A DNA stretch of 64,000 nt from Cupriavidus pauculus (GTDB lineage Bacteria > Pseudomonadota > Gammaproteobacteria > Burkholderiales > Burkholderiaceae): NCBI RefSeq assembly GCF_022179805.1, contig NZ_BPUO01000021.1, forward strand, positions 1 to 64,000, in the 5' to 3' direction. Shown here one piece after another: positions 48,888 through 58,232 of the stretch (positions are counted from its first letter, which is position 1; the number at the start of each line of letters is the position of its first letter). The position numbers were made by a program, and so were the translations under genes. Below the pieces are notes generated by a model. It was not told the DNA's origin. It ran no database searches and was given only the letters and a program-made list of their open reading frames with translations.

Positions 48888-48953
48888 TTTTGGGCTGCCT
48901 TTGGGCGCCGACACGCACGGCGACGGGGCGCCAACGTCCCCAAGCTTGCGACA

Positions 48954-49463
48954 ATGCCCACTAAACTTGCCTTCCTGCTGATCGTTTTTCCCGCATATCA
49001 GGCGTGGGATCTGTACCAGCTATTCCATAGCGGTGCCGACTTCCACGTGATCACGGAAGCCTTTGCGACATTGGCGTTTGTCGCCATTCTTTATGTCGTG
49101 ATTCGGGAGCGCCGCCGTGCGGCAAGGGAATTCGCCAGTCTCAAGGCGTCGGCCGAGGCGGCCCAGCGGGCGGTGAGCGAGCGTGACGAGGCATCCAAGG
49201 AATCGACGCGGCATTTCCTGCAGTCGATGCAGCAACAGTTCGATGCCTGGAGGCTGACGCCTTCGGAAAAGGACGTGGCGCTGCTTCTGGTGAAGGGGCT
49301 TTCGCTCGAAGAGATTGCCCAGGCGCGCGAGTGCGGCGCCAAGACAGTCCGCCAGCATGCGGCCAATGTGTACGCAAAGGCGAAGCTCAATGGGCGCCAC
49401 CAGCTGGCTGCCTATTTCCTGGAAGACCTGCTGGTAGCGCCGAGCCCTCAGCTTGCGCGCTGA
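48954..49463 (+). CDS. Membrane-anchored LuxR-type helix-turn-helix regulator
   Basis: A 169-residue protein with two hydrophobic N-terminal segments (KLAFLLIVFPAYQAWDLYQLF and AFATLAFVAILYVVI). A charged coiled-coil-like linker (RERRRAAREFASLKASAEAAQRAVSERDEA) and a C-terminal GerE/LuxR domain (WRLTPSEKDVALLLVKGLSLEEIAQARECGAKTVRQHAANVYAKAKLNGRHQLAAYFLEDLL) follow. There is no receiver domain. A DNA-binding domain tethered to the membrane suggests direct sensing of a membrane or periplasmic signal. It is divergent from a siderophore receptor and has a Fur-like site upstream, so it probably tunes iron uptake. Confidence 0.85.
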   Translation: MPTKLAFLLIVFPAYQAWDLYQLFHSGADFHVITEAFATLAFVAILYVVIRERRRAAREFASLKASAEAAQRAVSERDEASKESTRHFLQSMQQQFDAWRLTPSEKDVALLLVKGLSLEEIAQARECGAKTVRQHAANVYAKAKLNGRHQLAAYFLEDLLVAPSPQLAR

Positions 49464-49477
49464 CTGAGCCGAACTGC

Positions 49478-50188
49478 TTACTTCCGGGCTGGCTGCGCCG
49501 CCCAATCGACCGTGGCGTCGAACAGCCGCATGCCTTCGGCTGACAGGTTGGTGAACGTCTCGTTACCCAGGAAGAACATCACGCGTCGTGCCGGCGCGAT
49601 GGACTCGTAGTCCATGGTCGCCCCTCTCTCATAGGTGAAGACCGCCGCCTTGTCCGGCTGCCCGTAGAGCGTGGCGATCGTGCTCGCGCCGAGTCCCGGC
49701 TTTCCCCAGCTCATGCCGGCTTGCTTCTGATAGACGTTCACCACGCCCGGCGCCAGCCCTGCTGCGGCCGGGTGCGGGGCGTTCACAAGCCAGACGTAGC
49801 GCTTGCGCGCAGCCTCTCCGAAGTCGGTATCGTGCCGCTTGCCGGTCATTGCCAGATCGTCGAGGTAGTCGTTCTCCCACGTCACGATGGGAACGGCAAG
49901 CTGCCGCCATCCACCCTTCATCGACTTGGCCGATATCGTCGACGACAGGATCACGCAATCGACGTCCGCGACGGCATCGGGCGCGATGTCCTGGTTGAAC
50001 AGCTCCACGCGATAGCCGCGTGACTCCAGATGTGCCTTGACCCGCTGGTCCACGACGGCGCTCGGTCCTCCCGCCTGGGTCACCAGCGCGATCTTGCGAT
50101 CGGCGGCACTGGCGGGGGCGGCGCAGACCGCTGCCGCCGCAATCAGGGCCGCCAGGGTCCGGCGGCATGCTTGGGTTGGCTTGCGCAT
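49478..50188 (-). CDS. Exported ThuA/amidotransferase-like fold protein
   Basis: A 236-residue protein with a signal peptide (LAALIAAAAVCAAPASAADRKIALVTQAGG). The mature part has a class I amidotransferase-like alternating pattern (KAHLESRGYRVELFNQDIAPDAVADVDCVILSSTI, VPIVTWENDYLDDLAMTG, RRVMFFLGNETFTNLSAEGMRLFDATVDWA) resembling the ThuA-like group. The catalytic cysteine-histidine pair of true amidotransferases is not evident. It starts 3 bp after the receptor gene at 50192, so it is co-expressed and could process or sense the imported chelate. Function unknown. Confidence 0.75.
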   Translation of the reverse strand: MRKPTQACRRTLAALIAAAAVCAAPASAADRKIALVTQAGGPSAVVDQRVKAHLESRGYRVELFNQDIAPDAVADVDCVILSSTISAKSMKGGWRQLAVPIVTWENDYLDDLAMTGKRHDTDFGEAARKRYVWLVNAPHPAAAGLAPGVVNVYQKQAGMSWGKPGLGASTIATLYGQPDKAAVFTYERGATMDYESIAPARRVMFFLGNETFTNLSAEGMRLFDATVDWAAQPARK

Positions 50189-50191
50189 TGG

Positions 50192-52678
50192 TCAGAACTC
50201 GAACGTGGTGATCAGGGAAATCTGGCGGGCATCGCCCACGGCAACAAAGTACCGGTTGGCGCTGGACGGGTAGTACACGCGGTTGAAGAGGTTCTTCGCG
50301 TTGAGTTGGAATCGCACCTTCTGGCCGCTGATGCGCGTTTCGTACGTGGCAAATGCATCGAACAACGTATAAGCCGGCAGCGAGAAACTATTGGCCGAGT
50401 CGCCCGGCCGGTTGCCGACGTAGTGGACCATGCCGCCCAGCCGGAAGCGGTCGCCACCAAAGATCTGTCCGAAATCGTAGACGGCCGACAGCGACGCCGT
50501 GTGCTGCGCCACGTTCCACAGCCGGTTGCCGGCGTACAGCGGGTCCTCGGTCGTCTTGGCATCGATATAGGCGTAGCTCGCGATGACGTTCCAGCGTTGG
50601 CCAATCTGCCCGGACACGTCCAGCTCGGCACCGCGCGAGCGTGCCTTGCCGGAGGTGCGCCAGTCGGTCAGCTTCGTTACGTCGTTGTACTGCGAAACCA
50701 GTACGTTCTTCTTGTCGATGTTGAACAGTGCGAACGTGCCGGTCAGCCCGCCGATGAAGTCCAGCTTGGTGCCCAGTTCCCACGACTTGGCTTCTTCCGG
50801 CGCCACGGCGGAGTCGATGACCACGCCGGAACTCAGTGGCGCAATGGTAGACGTCGGCTTGAGCGACTCGGTGTAGCTGGCGTAGACCGATACGGCCGGC
50901 GTTGCCTTGTAGACGACGCCCGCCCGTGGCAGCCATTTGTTGCCCGAGATGTCGGTGTTGGTGACAAACGGTCGACCACGGCCCGCCACCTGGCTCCACG
51001 TCATATAGCGCACACCGCCCACCAGAATCCACTTGTCGGTCAGGTACAGGCTGTCCTGCAGGAACACCGAGGTGTTGTGCAGCGAATCGGTCTGGTCGCT
51101 GTCGCTGGCCGACACCGTCGTGGACGGTTTCTCCAGGCCATAGATCGGATTCAGGTAGCTGAACGTGCTCGTGGTGGCCTGGCGCAGCAGGTCCTTGCGG
51201 TAGATCAGCCGGTTTTCGCTGTCCATGCCGAGCTGGATGTTGTTGCGCATCCCACCCAGGTTGAGATTGCCGTCGACATACGCAATGCCGTAGCTGTCGG
51301 TGCTCAGCGCGCCGTGCGTGGCATCGTTGCTGCGGCTCAGCGTGCCATTGTTGGTATTCACGCCGTTCACGCGAAGCTGGCCCGCGTCGTAGATCTCGCG
51401 GTTGTAGCTGTAGCCGAAATGCCCCTTCCAGTCGCGGTTGAACTGATGATCGACCGAGAGCTGCGCGAGGTGCGATTCGCCGCCCATCTCGTTGAACGAT
51501 TCGTCGAGCCGGCGTCGGCTGGGAATCGGCAGCGGCTCATTGGTGCGCGGGTCCAGCGCCGTGCCACGGTCGAACGGGTAGAGGAATTTCCGGTATTCGT
51601 ACGACAGCACCGCCTGGGTGTCCTTGCCATACCACGCCACGGACGGCGCAATCAGCGTCTCGCGATGCACGCCGAAATTGCGCCAGTACTGTTCGTCCGT
51701 GTAGTCCGCCACCAGCCGGTAGGCAAGCGGCGTATCGCCAACCGCCCCGGTCGTGTCGATAGTCCCGCCGGCCCCGTTCTTGCCGTGGCCATAGGTGGAG
51801 CCGCGAAGCGACAGTTCCGTGTGCGGTTTCAGTTCAGGGACCTTGCTGACGACATTGACCACTCCGCCCGGGTCCATGATGCCGTAGAGCAGCGACGCGG
51901 GGCCTTTCACCACTTCCACGCTTTCGGCGTTGGCGTTGAACCCGCGGCCTTGCACCAGCGGCATGCCGTTATGCATGATCGAGCCGTCACGGTTGCCGCC
52001 GAAGCCGCGCTTCATGATGGTGTCCTGCGTGCCGGCCAGCGTATTGCCCTGGGTGATGCCGCTGACGTTGCCCAGCGCATCGTCCAGGTTGCGGGGCCGC
52101 TGGTCCTGCAGCACCTGCGCCGGCACGATGTTGACCACCTGCGGCGTGTCCTGCAGCGGCAGATCCGAGCGAAGGGTCGATGGGCTCGGCTGCGGGCGAT
52201 AGTTATCGGGGGGCCGCGTGCCGCTTACCGTCACCTGTGGAAGGGTCGATTCTCCCGCCAGGAGTCCGGTTGCGGCCTGGGCAGTCGTTTCCCTGCGTAC
52301 AAGAAGATAGCTCCCGTTGTCGCGCACGGCACCCAGGCCCGTGCCTTCCAGAAGCTTGTCCAGGCCGTCTTGCACGGTGTACTGGCCGCGCAGGCCGTTG
52401 GTGGTCAGGTTCGCCGTTTGCTCGGGAGTGAAGGCGAGCAGGATGCCCGATTCGCGGCCGAAACGGTTGAGCGCCGTTTGCAGGGAGCCGGCGGGAATGT
52501 CGTACGCGCGGGCGGCTGGCGCGACGTGCGGCGGGTTGCCTTGCGCGAAGGCCGGGACGGCGGCAAGTCCGAGGATCTGGACCGCTGCGGCAAGGACCGT
52601 GAGCGGAACGAGTTTCGGGGTACGACGGAAGCGGCTGGAAGAAGGACTGGAAGAGGGCATACGTGGATCTGACGGCAT
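50192..52678 (-). CDS. TonB-dependent siderophore receptor with STN domain
   Basis: A receptor of about 828 residues. A signal segment (LVPLTVLAAAVQILGLAAVPAFAQG) precedes an STN domain (YDIPAGSLQTALNRFGRESGILLAFTPEQTANLTTNGLRGQYTVQDGLDKLLEGTGLG). The plug contains VNIVPAQVLQDQRPRNLDDALGNVSGI and VEVVKGPASLLYGIMDPGGVVNVVSKVPE. The barrel ends ISLITTFEF. Despite the STN domain no sigma/anti-sigma pair is adjacent; a Fur-family gene lies upstream on the same strand. ATG 52678 is chosen among 52678, 52660 and GTG 52732. An inverted repeat GTGAGA/TCTCAC (52682-52697) sits in the leader. Confidence 0.92.
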   Translation of the reverse strand: MPSDPRMPSSSPSSSRFRRTPKLVPLTVLAAAVQILGLAAVPAFAQGNPPHVAPAARAYDIPAGSLQTALNRFGRESGILLAFTPEQTANLTTNGLRGQYTVQDGLDKLLEGTGLGAVRDNGSYLLVRRETTAQAATGLLAGESTLPQVTVSGTRPPDNYRPQPSPSTLRSDLPLQDTPQVVNIVPAQVLQDQRPRNLDDALGNVSGITQGNTLAGTQDTIMKRGFGGNRDGSIMHNGMPLVQGRGFNANAESVEVVKGPASLLYGIMDPGGVVNVVSKVPELKPHTELSLRGSTYGHGKNGAGGTIDTTGAVGDTPLAYRLVADYTDEQYWRNFGVHRETLIAPSVAWYGKDTQAVLSYEYRKFLYPFDRGTALDPRTNEPLPIPSRRRLDESFNEMGGESHLAQLSVDHQFNRDWKGHFGYSYNREIYDAGQLRVNGVNTNNGTLSRSNDATHGALSTDSYGIAYVDGNLNLGGMRNNIQLGMDSENRLIYRKDLLRQATTSTFSYLNPIYGLEKPSTTVSASDSDQTDSLHNTSVFLQDSLYLTDKWILVGGVRYMTWSQVAGRGRPFVTNTDISGNKWLPRAGVVYKATPAVSVYASYTESLKPTSTIAPLSSGVVIDSAVAPEEAKSWELGTKLDFIGGLTGTFALFNIDKKNVLVSQYNDVTKLTDWRTSGKARSRGAELDVSGQIGQRWNVIASYAYIDAKTTEDPLYAGNRLWNVAQHTASLSAVYDFGQIFGGDRFRLGGMVHYVGNRPGDSANSFSLPAYTLFDAFATYETRISGQKVRFQLNAKNLFNRVYYPSSANRYFVAVGDARQISLITTFEF

Positions 52679-52762
52679 GGCGTGAGAGAAGGTCTCACTA
52701 GCTATGTCACGCGAGAATCCAGAACAGACCACCCAAATTGAAAAAACTTGGCCGGCCTCAAC

Positions 52763-53233
52763 TCACCGGGGCGTCGCGCAGTTGGCGCAGATCCCCACCA
52801 TGGCCAGGTCGACGTTGGCCGGCCGGAGGCCGTGGTCACGATAATGCTTCAGCAGAACATCCTCGAATTCGGCATCGAAGACCTCGTCGAGCGTGCCACA
52901 CCGTATGCAATACAGGTGCCGATGGAACGACTGGTCCGCGAGTTCGTAGAACGTTTGCGTGCGATTGTTTTTCTCCTGCACCAGAACGCGCGCCAATATT
53001 CCGGCGCTTGCCAGTTCGTAAATTGCGTTCTTCAGGGTAGATAATCCGGACCGTTCGCCATTATCCAGCATGACGGCACAAAGCTGCTCTGCGCTCAGAT
53101 GGCGTTTCGCGCTGCCGTGCAGCGCATTCAGAACCGCGATTTTGGCGGGAGTCTTCGCGATCCAGTTGTTTTCCAGCAGTCTGGACGACCACTGGCTGTC
53201 TTCGCTGGACATTGGGTAAATCATGGCTCCCAT
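52763..53233 (-). CDS. Fur family metalloregulator
   Basis: A protein of up to 156 residues with a Fur-type winged helix (IAKTPAKIAVLNALHGSAKRHLSAEQLCAVMLDNGERSGLSTLKNAIYELASAGILARVLVQEKNNRTQTFYEL). The C-terminal dimerisation/metal domain has two Cys pairs (HRHLYCIRCG and ICANC) for structural zinc. The recognition part is more divergent than in housekeeping Fur (STLKNAIYEL instead of ATVYRVLN), so it may be a specialised Fur/Zur/PerR relative controlling this locus. Start ambiguous between 53233, 53224 and 53212. It lies upstream of the STN receptor on the same strand and divergent from the two-component genes. Confidence 0.9.
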   Translation of the reverse strand: MGAMIYPMSSEDSQWSSRLLENNWIAKTPAKIAVLNALHGSAKRHLSAEQLCAVMLDNGERSGLSTLKNAIYELASAGILARVLVQEKNNRTQTFYELADQSFHRHLYCIRCGTLDEVFDAEFEDVLLKHYRDHGLRPANVDLAMVGICANCATPR

Positions 53234-53298
53234 ATGTTCGAGCGGGATTTAACAATCCCAATAATGGTCCCTCGGTCAAGATTCGAATCGCGTCCTTC

Positions 53299-53330
53299 GA
53301 CGGCGCTTTGGACGGCGCTTTGGACGGCAG
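53299..53330. repeat. Short tandem repeat in the fur-like/response-regulator spacer
   Basis: The 12-mer GACGGCGCTTTG occurs twice in a row (53299-53310, 53311-53322), followed by a partial third copy to 53330. The spacer 53234-53586 (353 bp) contains no gene; it holds this repeat, the TTTGTACC repeats and a Fur-like site. Confidence 0.7.
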
Positions 53331-53405
53331 CGGCGATTCGGGCGGCAGTCTAGGGTAGGGCCGGGCTGGAATGCTGCACAAGATGCATTCCGCCCGATTG
53401 GGACA

Positions 53406-53435
53406 TTTGTACCGGGGCCTTTGTACCTTTGTACC
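53406..53435. promoter_or_regulatory. Three direct repeats TTTGTACC
   Basis: TTTGTACC is found at 53406-53413, 53420-53427 and 53428-53435, within the divergent spacer between the Fur-family gene and the response-regulator gene. Repeated octamers of this kind often bind an OmpR-type response regulator; autoregulation by the protein encoded at 53587 is a reasonable guess. Confidence 0.5.
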
Positions 53436-53544
53436 GTGAGGATCGGGGCGATTGGCGCGGCGATTACCGCGCGGGAACTGCATGCGCGGCACGGCTCGCA
53501 CGGCAAATGGCCCTCAGGAGGCGGGTCTCTTACGGTAAAATCCC

Positions 53545-53563
53545 GAGAATGATTCGTATTTCG
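53545..53563 (+). promoter_or_regulatory. Fur-box-like site upstream of the response regulator
   Basis: GAGAATGATTCGTATTTCG shows the GAxAATGAT and ATT halves of a Fur box and lies about 24 bp before the response-regulator start, overlapping the expected core promoter. Iron-dependent repression of the two-component system is likely. Confidence 0.55.
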
Positions 53564-53586
53564 CCCCGAAGGTAGCCCCAAACAGC

Positions 53587-54330
53587 ATGGACTTGCGTTC
53601 GAGCATCCTGGTCGTCGATGACCACATCAACATACGTGATCCTCTTGCCGCCTATCTGCGCCGTTTCGATTTCGATGTCGAAACCGTGGGTGACGGCAAA
53701 GCCATGCGTCAACGACTGGAAGAGCGCCGCTTCAGTCTGATCGTGCTGGACGTGATGCTGCCTGGCGAAGATGGGTTGTCGCTATGCCGTTATGTGGCCG
53801 AGCACGTGGGTACACCGGTCATTCTGCTTACGGCGGTTACGGAACAGGCAGACCGAATCATCGGGCTGGAAATTGGGGCGTCCGACTATGTCGTGAAGCC
53901 TTTCGATCCGCGCGAACTGGTAGCGCGAATTCGCAGTGTGCTGCGGCGCAATCGAATCATCGAACCGGTGGAAACCACGCCGGCACCTTCGCCCGCGCAA
54001 ACGGAATATCAATTTACATTCAGCGGCTGGACGTTTAATACCCGGTCGAGGGAATTGCGTAATCCATGCAATGAGGACGTTCCGCTCAGTACGGCGGAGT
54101 TTCACCTGCTGCGCGCCCTGGTGGAGAACTCGAACCGAGTCATGAGCCGCAGCCGGATTCTCGACCTGACGCAACGGTCTGAGACGGTGACGTTCGACCG
54201 CAGCATCGATAGCCAGATCAGCCGGCTGCGCAAGAAGCTGGAGCCGGACCCCCGCCGCCCGGAGATGCTGAAGACCGTCCGCGGCGACGGCTACCTGCTG
54301 ACCAGCAAAGTCATGGTCGCGCCGGCATGA
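53587..54330 (+). CDS. OmpR family response regulator
   Basis: A 247-residue two-component regulator. The receiver domain (SSILVVDDHINIRDPLAAYLRRFDFDVETVGDG, phospho-acceptor Asp in LIVLDVMLPGEDG, conserved Lys in VVKPFDPREL) joins a winged-helix output domain (LSTAEFHLLRALVENSNRVMSRSRILDLTQ, FDRSIDSQISRLRKKLEPDPRRPEMLKTVRGDGYLL). Its stop overlaps the kinase start (ATGA). Together with the kinase and the Fiu-type receptor it resembles siderophore-sensing two-component systems such as PfeRS of Pseudomonas. Confidence 0.95.
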   Translation: MDLRSSILVVDDHINIRDPLAAYLRRFDFDVETVGDGKAMRQRLEERRFSLIVLDVMLPGEDGLSLCRYVAEHVGTPVILLTAVTEQADRIIGLEIGASDYVVKPFDPRELVARIRSVLRRNRIIEPVETTPAPSPAQTEYQFTFSGWTFNTRSRELRNPCNEDVPLSTAEFHLLRALVENSNRVMSRSRILDLTQRSETVTFDRSIDSQISRLRKKLEPDPRRPEMLKTVRGDGYLLTSKVMVAPA

Positions 54331-55700
54331 AATGGTTTCCGCGCAGTCTGTCCGGGCAACTGATCGCCCTGTGGCTCCTGGCGTTGCTGGCCGCCCACGT
54401 GATCGCCGTCGTGGCGATGTCCTGGTGGCGCGCGGACAACGCCACCATCCATCCCTTGTCGATTCGTACCATCGAGACGCGGGTGCTCTCTGCCTATCGC
54501 GTTGCGGAGCGGTCGTCGGAAGCCCCGGAAGTCCTCAAGGACATCAGCCTGCCCGACTCGATCTTCCGGCTGGCGTCCAATCCGTCGGCCAGGTCATCGG
54601 AGACCGACGAGAAGGAGGCGGCGATTGCCGGGCGCATTCAGTCATTGCTCCGCGTGCCTCAGGGGACGCCGGTGTACGTGCGACTGCAACAGGCGGAGCC
54701 GGAGCCGAACATCCACCGGAACGCCAACTGGCTTGAGCAAGCGTTCAAGGGCGCGCAAGCCTGGGCGTTGGACATCGAGGTCCGGCTGCCGAATGGCCAA
54801 TGGCTGCTGAGCCGGCACTGGCCGACCATGATGCCCGCGCACTGGTCGCGTGTGCTGAGCTTTTCCCTGATCGTCGGCATCTTGCCGACCGCCCTCATTG
54901 CCTTGCTATTTGGCCGCCGGATCATGCGCCCGCTCAGGATCCTCACCGCGGCGTCCAGGCGCGTGAGTCGCGGCGAGCAGGTCATCTTGCCGACGCCGGA
55001 TGGACTGAGCGGCGTGCGCGAGATCACGAAAGCGTTCAACGACATGCAGGCCAGCCTGACGCGCTTCGTGAATGGCCGGACGCAGATGATTGCCGCGCTT
55101 GGGCACGACCTCCGTACCCCGTTGACATCCCTGCGGATTCGCACCGAATTCATTGAAGACGACGAACTGCGCCGCGCGATGGTCCAGACGCTCGATGAAA
55201 TGAACGTTATGGTCGAGGAAACGCTGAAGTTTGCGCGAGACGACGCCATGCAGGAGCCAACGCAGAACGTGAATTTCGGCGAACTCGTCCAGGAACTGGT
55301 CGGCTTGCAGGTTCTCCAGGGGCGGCAGGTCAAGCTCACGACCGCCGTGGACCCGGCGACGTCCTACCGTTGCCGGCCGGTTCACCTGAAACGCGGGATC
55401 CACAACATCATCGAGAACGCCACGCGCTACGGCGATGTCTGTATCGAAGTGCTGACCGATGCCGTCCAAAAGACACTACGCGTGGTGATTGAGGACAACG
55501 GACCGGGCATCGATCCCGATCAGCTCGAACGGGTTTTCGAGCCCTTTGCGCGGCTGGACGCGTCCCGCAGTACCAATACAGGCGGGCTGGGCCTGGGTCT
55601 GGCCATCGCCCGGTCGTCCATCCGTGCGCACGGCGGAGACGTCACGCTCCACAACCGCGAAACCGGTGGGCTGCGGGCAGTGATCGAGCTGCCAGCCTGA
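54327..55700 (+). CDS. Sensor histidine kinase, EnvZ-like
   Basis: A 457-residue inner-membrane kinase. The first membrane helix (LIALWLLALLAAHVIAVVAM) is followed by a periplasmic sensor domain of about 140 residues and a second helix (LSFSLIVGILPTALIALLFG). HAMP, the phospho-histidine box (ALGHDLRTPLTSLRIR) and an ATPase domain with N box (NIIENATRYGD), DNGPGIDPD and GGLGLGLAIARS come next. The periplasmic domain probably senses the siderophore or a related signal. It is coupled to the response-regulator gene and followed 206 bp later by a catecholate receptor gene. Confidence 0.95.
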   Translation: MKWFPRSLSGQLIALWLLALLAAHVIAVVAMSWWRADNATIHPLSIRTIETRVLSAYRVAERSSEAPEVLKDISLPDSIFRLASNPSARSSETDEKEAAIAGRIQSLLRVPQGTPVYVRLQQAEPEPNIHRNANWLEQAFKGAQAWALDIEVRLPNGQWLLSRHWPTMMPAHWSRVLSFSLIVGILPTALIALLFGRRIMRPLRILTAASRRVSRGEQVILPTPDGLSGVREITKAFNDMQASLTRFVNGRTQMIAALGHDLRTPLTSLRIRTEFIEDDELRRAMVQTLDEMNVMVEETLKFARDDAMQEPTQNVNFGELVQELVGLQVLQGRQVKLTTAVDPATSYRCRPVHLKRGIHNIIENATRYGDVCIEVLTDAVQKTLRVVIEDNGPGIDPDQLERVFEPFARLDASRSTNTGGLGLGLAIARSSIRAHGGDVTLHNRETGGLRAVIELPA

Positions 55701-55752
55701 GCGCTGGGGCAGTTGCAACAATTCGCCACAATTCAACAAACGCGTACAACAT

Positions 55753-55769
55753 CAAATAGTAATCATTTG
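55753..55769 (+). promoter_or_regulatory. Fur-box-like palindrome upstream of the Fiu-type receptor
   Basis: CAAATAGTAATCATTTG contains the perfect arms CAAAT/ATTTG around AGTAATC and resembles a Fur box (AGTAATCATT). It lies about 140 bp before the receptor start in the 206-bp gap after the kinase gene. Confidence 0.6.
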
Positions 55770-55906
55770 TATTTTGACGGGTGCTGATGCCGCCTTAACG
55801 GCCGCGTCGATATGCAATGCAGGCCTCTTTGACGGGGAGGGTGTCATTTGTCCAGCGGAAGGCTCGGCTCGCGTCATGTCCGAAAGTCCTTTCCCTGGAG
55901 TTCTCC

Positions 55907-58162
55907 GTGCAGCAAAGAAAAATAGCAAACGCCATCCGCCTGCTGGTCTCGGGCGCGTCGGCCGGTCTCGTCCTGTTCCCGCTCGCCGCGCATGCGCAGG
56001 TGGCCGCCGATGCCACCGCCGGCGCTGCCCAGCGCAGCAACATGCTGCCGCAGGTGACCGTCAGTGGCCGTGGCATCGAGAACACCAACGACGCACCCAC
56101 CGGCATCTCGCGCCTGCCCGAGACCGTCAAGGAAACGCCCAAGACGATCAACGTCGTGCCGAAGGAAGTCATCGAGCAACAGCACGCCACGTCGCTGGAG
56201 CAGATCCTCAAGAACGTGCCGGGCATCACGATTTCCACCGGCGAAGGCAACGGCGGCCAGAATGGCGACCAGTTCCGGATCCGGGGCCTGTCGGCCAAGG
56301 GCGATATCTATGTCGATGGCCTGCGCGATTTCGGCGCCTACAAGCGCGACGCGTTCAATACGGAAAGCGTCGAGGTCATCAAGGGACCTTCCGGTGAAAG
56401 CTTCGGCGTGGGCAATGTTGGCGGCCTGATCAACCAGACCACCAAGAAGGCCAACCTCCATACCAGCACGAGCATCGACCAGGGCATTGCCTCGGACGCG
56501 ACCTATCGCACTACGCTGGACAGCAACATCAAGCTGAACGACACCAGCGCGCTGCGTATCAACGGCATGTTCCAGAACGGCCGCGTTGCCGACCGTGACC
56601 ACGTCGACGACGATCGTCGTGGCGTTGCCATCGATTTCGGTACTGGTCTCGGTACCAGCACGGAATGGCATCTGAACTACTCGTACCTGCACCGCAGCGG
56701 CGCGCCTGACTATGGCGTGCCGGTTGCCGCCGGCTCCGATGGCATCTATCGGCCGCTCACGCAGTACGGCGTGCCGGGCATTTCCTCGTCCACGTCGTAT
56801 GTCCGCAATACGGACCGCGATACGACCGACGCCCACATCGTCTCGTCGAACTTCGTCAAGCGGCTGGACAATGGCATCACCATCAGCAACGACACGCGTT
56901 TCAGCTTCTACGAGCGCGATTTCTCGTCGACCAATCCGGCCGCGCTGACCTACGCCAACCTCCAGACGCTGCTGAGCGGCCGCAATGTGCCGCTGTCCTA
57001 CGGCGCCGGTGGCGGCACGACCTACCTGCAACGCGGCTGGGGCGTCCAGAACGTGCTGAGCGCGAAGGGCGAGTTCATGACCGGCAGCGTTCGCCACAAG
57101 GCCATGGTGGGGCTGGATACCATGTACCAGCGCGACCATCGCGACCAGGGCACCTGGACCGGGCGCAACAACAACCAGACCGTGGTCAACCCGGTCTTCT
57201 ACAACAGCCCGAACGCGACCGTTGCCTATAACAGCACGCGCGATGCCAATGCCACCGACATCGGTGTGTTCATGAGCGACCGCGTGTACCTGAACGACCA
57301 GTTCTCGCTGCTGGGCAGCCTGCGCTGGGACTACTTCCGCAGCGAGTACTCCACGAGTGCATCGTCGCTGGGTGGCACTGCCGATTCCAAGAAGCTGAGC
57401 CCGGCCATCAGCGCGATCTGGGAACCGACCAAGGACTACATGTTCTACACGTCGTTCTCGCGCACCTATCGTCCGGTGGGCACCGACATCGCCGTGGCAG
57501 TGGGTGGCGTGGGCAGCGAAGTGCCGCAGAACGGCGTCAGCAACGAACCGGAACGCGCGGATACCATCGAAGTCGGCACCAAGCTCGATTTCCTGGACAA
57601 GCGCCTCGGTGTGACCGGTGCCCTGTTCCAGACGAAGAAGTACAACGCCTACACGGTGGATCCCAACACCGGCGATATCACGAACGGCTTCTCCGATTCG
57701 GGCGAAGGCCGTCGTATTCGCGGTCTGGAACTGGGCCTGAGCGGCCGTATCGTCGGCGGCTGGACCGCGAACTTTGCCTATGCGTACCTCAATGGCGAAG
57801 TCACGTCGGCCACCACCGCATCGACGGTGGGCAATACCGCCCCGGGCGTGTCGAAGCACAACTTCACGCTGTGGACGGCCTATGACATCCCCCATACGCT
57901 GCTGCCGGTACCTGGCCAGCTGACCATTGGCGGCGGTCTGCAATACGCCACGGGCTACTGGGCGGATTCCGCGAACACGACGAAGATGCCGGACAACTTC
58001 TCGCTGGACGCGATGATCTCGTACCGCCAGGGCAAGTACCGCATCTCGCTGAACGGGTACAACCTGACGAACCACCTGAACTACCAGTCGTCGTTTGGCG
58101 CCGTGCGCGCCGTGCCGACCTCGCGTCGCACCGTGCTGCTGAACGTTGGCATGACGTTCTAA
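55907..58162 (+). CDS. fiu: Catecholate siderophore receptor, Fiu/PiuA type (TonB-dependent)
   Basis: A 751-residue receptor starting at GTG 55907, which is correctly spaced from TGGAG and begins the signal peptide ([30 protein letters not shown]). The Fiu group is recognised by [43 protein letters not shown], the plug [43 protein letters not shown], and a barrel ending [12 protein letters not shown]. It imports monomeric catechols and catecholate siderophores with iron. The next gene encodes a PiuC-type dioxygenase, the usual partner, and the two-component system upstream may regulate it. Confidence 0.93.
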   Translation: MQQRKIANAIRLLVSGASAGLVLFPLAAHAQVAADATAGAAQRSNMLPQVTVSGRGIENTNDAPTGISRLPETVKETPKTINVVPKEVIEQQHATSLEQILKNVPGITISTGEGNGGQNGDQFRIRGLSAKGDIYVDGLRDFGAYKRDAFNTESVEVIKGPSGESFGVGNVGGLINQTTKKANLHTSTSIDQGIASDATYRTTLDSNIKLNDTSALRINGMFQNGRVADRDHVDDDRRGVAIDFGTGLGTSTEWHLNYSYLHRSGAPDYGVPVAAGSDGIYRPLTQYGVPGISSSTSYVRNTDRDTTDAHIVSSNFVKRLDNGITISNDTRFSFYERDFSSTNPAALTYANLQTLLSGRNVPLSYGAGGGTTYLQRGWGVQNVLSAKGEFMTGSVRHKAMVGLDTMYQRDHRDQGTWTGRNNNQTVVNPVFYNSPNATVAYNSTRDANATDIGVFMSDRVYLNDQFSLLGSLRWDYFRSEYSTSASSLGGTADSKKLSPAISAIWEPTKDYMFYTSFSRTYRPVGTDIAVAVGGVGSEVPQNGVSNEPERADTIEVGTKLDFLDKRLGVTGALFQTKKYNAYTVDPNTGDITNGFSDSGEGRRIRGLELGLSGRIVGGWTANFAYAYLNGEVTSATTASTVGNTAPGVSKHNFTLWTAYDIPHTLLPVPGQLTIGGGLQYATGYWADSANTTKMPDNFSLDAMISYRQGKYRISLNGYNLTNHLNYQSSFGAVRAVPTSRRTVLLNVGMTF

Positions 58163-58163
58163 G

Positions 58164-58181
58164 CGCGCCCAAGGGGGCGCG
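58164..58181 (+). terminator. GC hairpin after the Fiu-type receptor
   Basis: CGCGCCC and GGGCGCG form a 7-bp stem with a 4-nt loop directly after the stop codon. There is no T-run, so it may be an attenuator or mRNA-stabilising structure between the receptor and piuC rather than a full terminator. Confidence 0.4.
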
Positions 58182-58232
58182 GAGAGCCGCTATCATAGGC
58201 ATTCCTCGCGCCCCCGCCACCCCCGAAGTCCC

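Noticed and set aside
49478-50188. A true glutamine amidotransferase
   Set aside because: The protein has a signal peptide and no clear nucleophile elbow cysteine, so only the fold resemblance is kept.
53299-53435. Repeats considered as a small CRISPR-like array
   Set aside because: The units are 8-12 bp, directly adjacent or irregularly spaced, and no cas gene is near.
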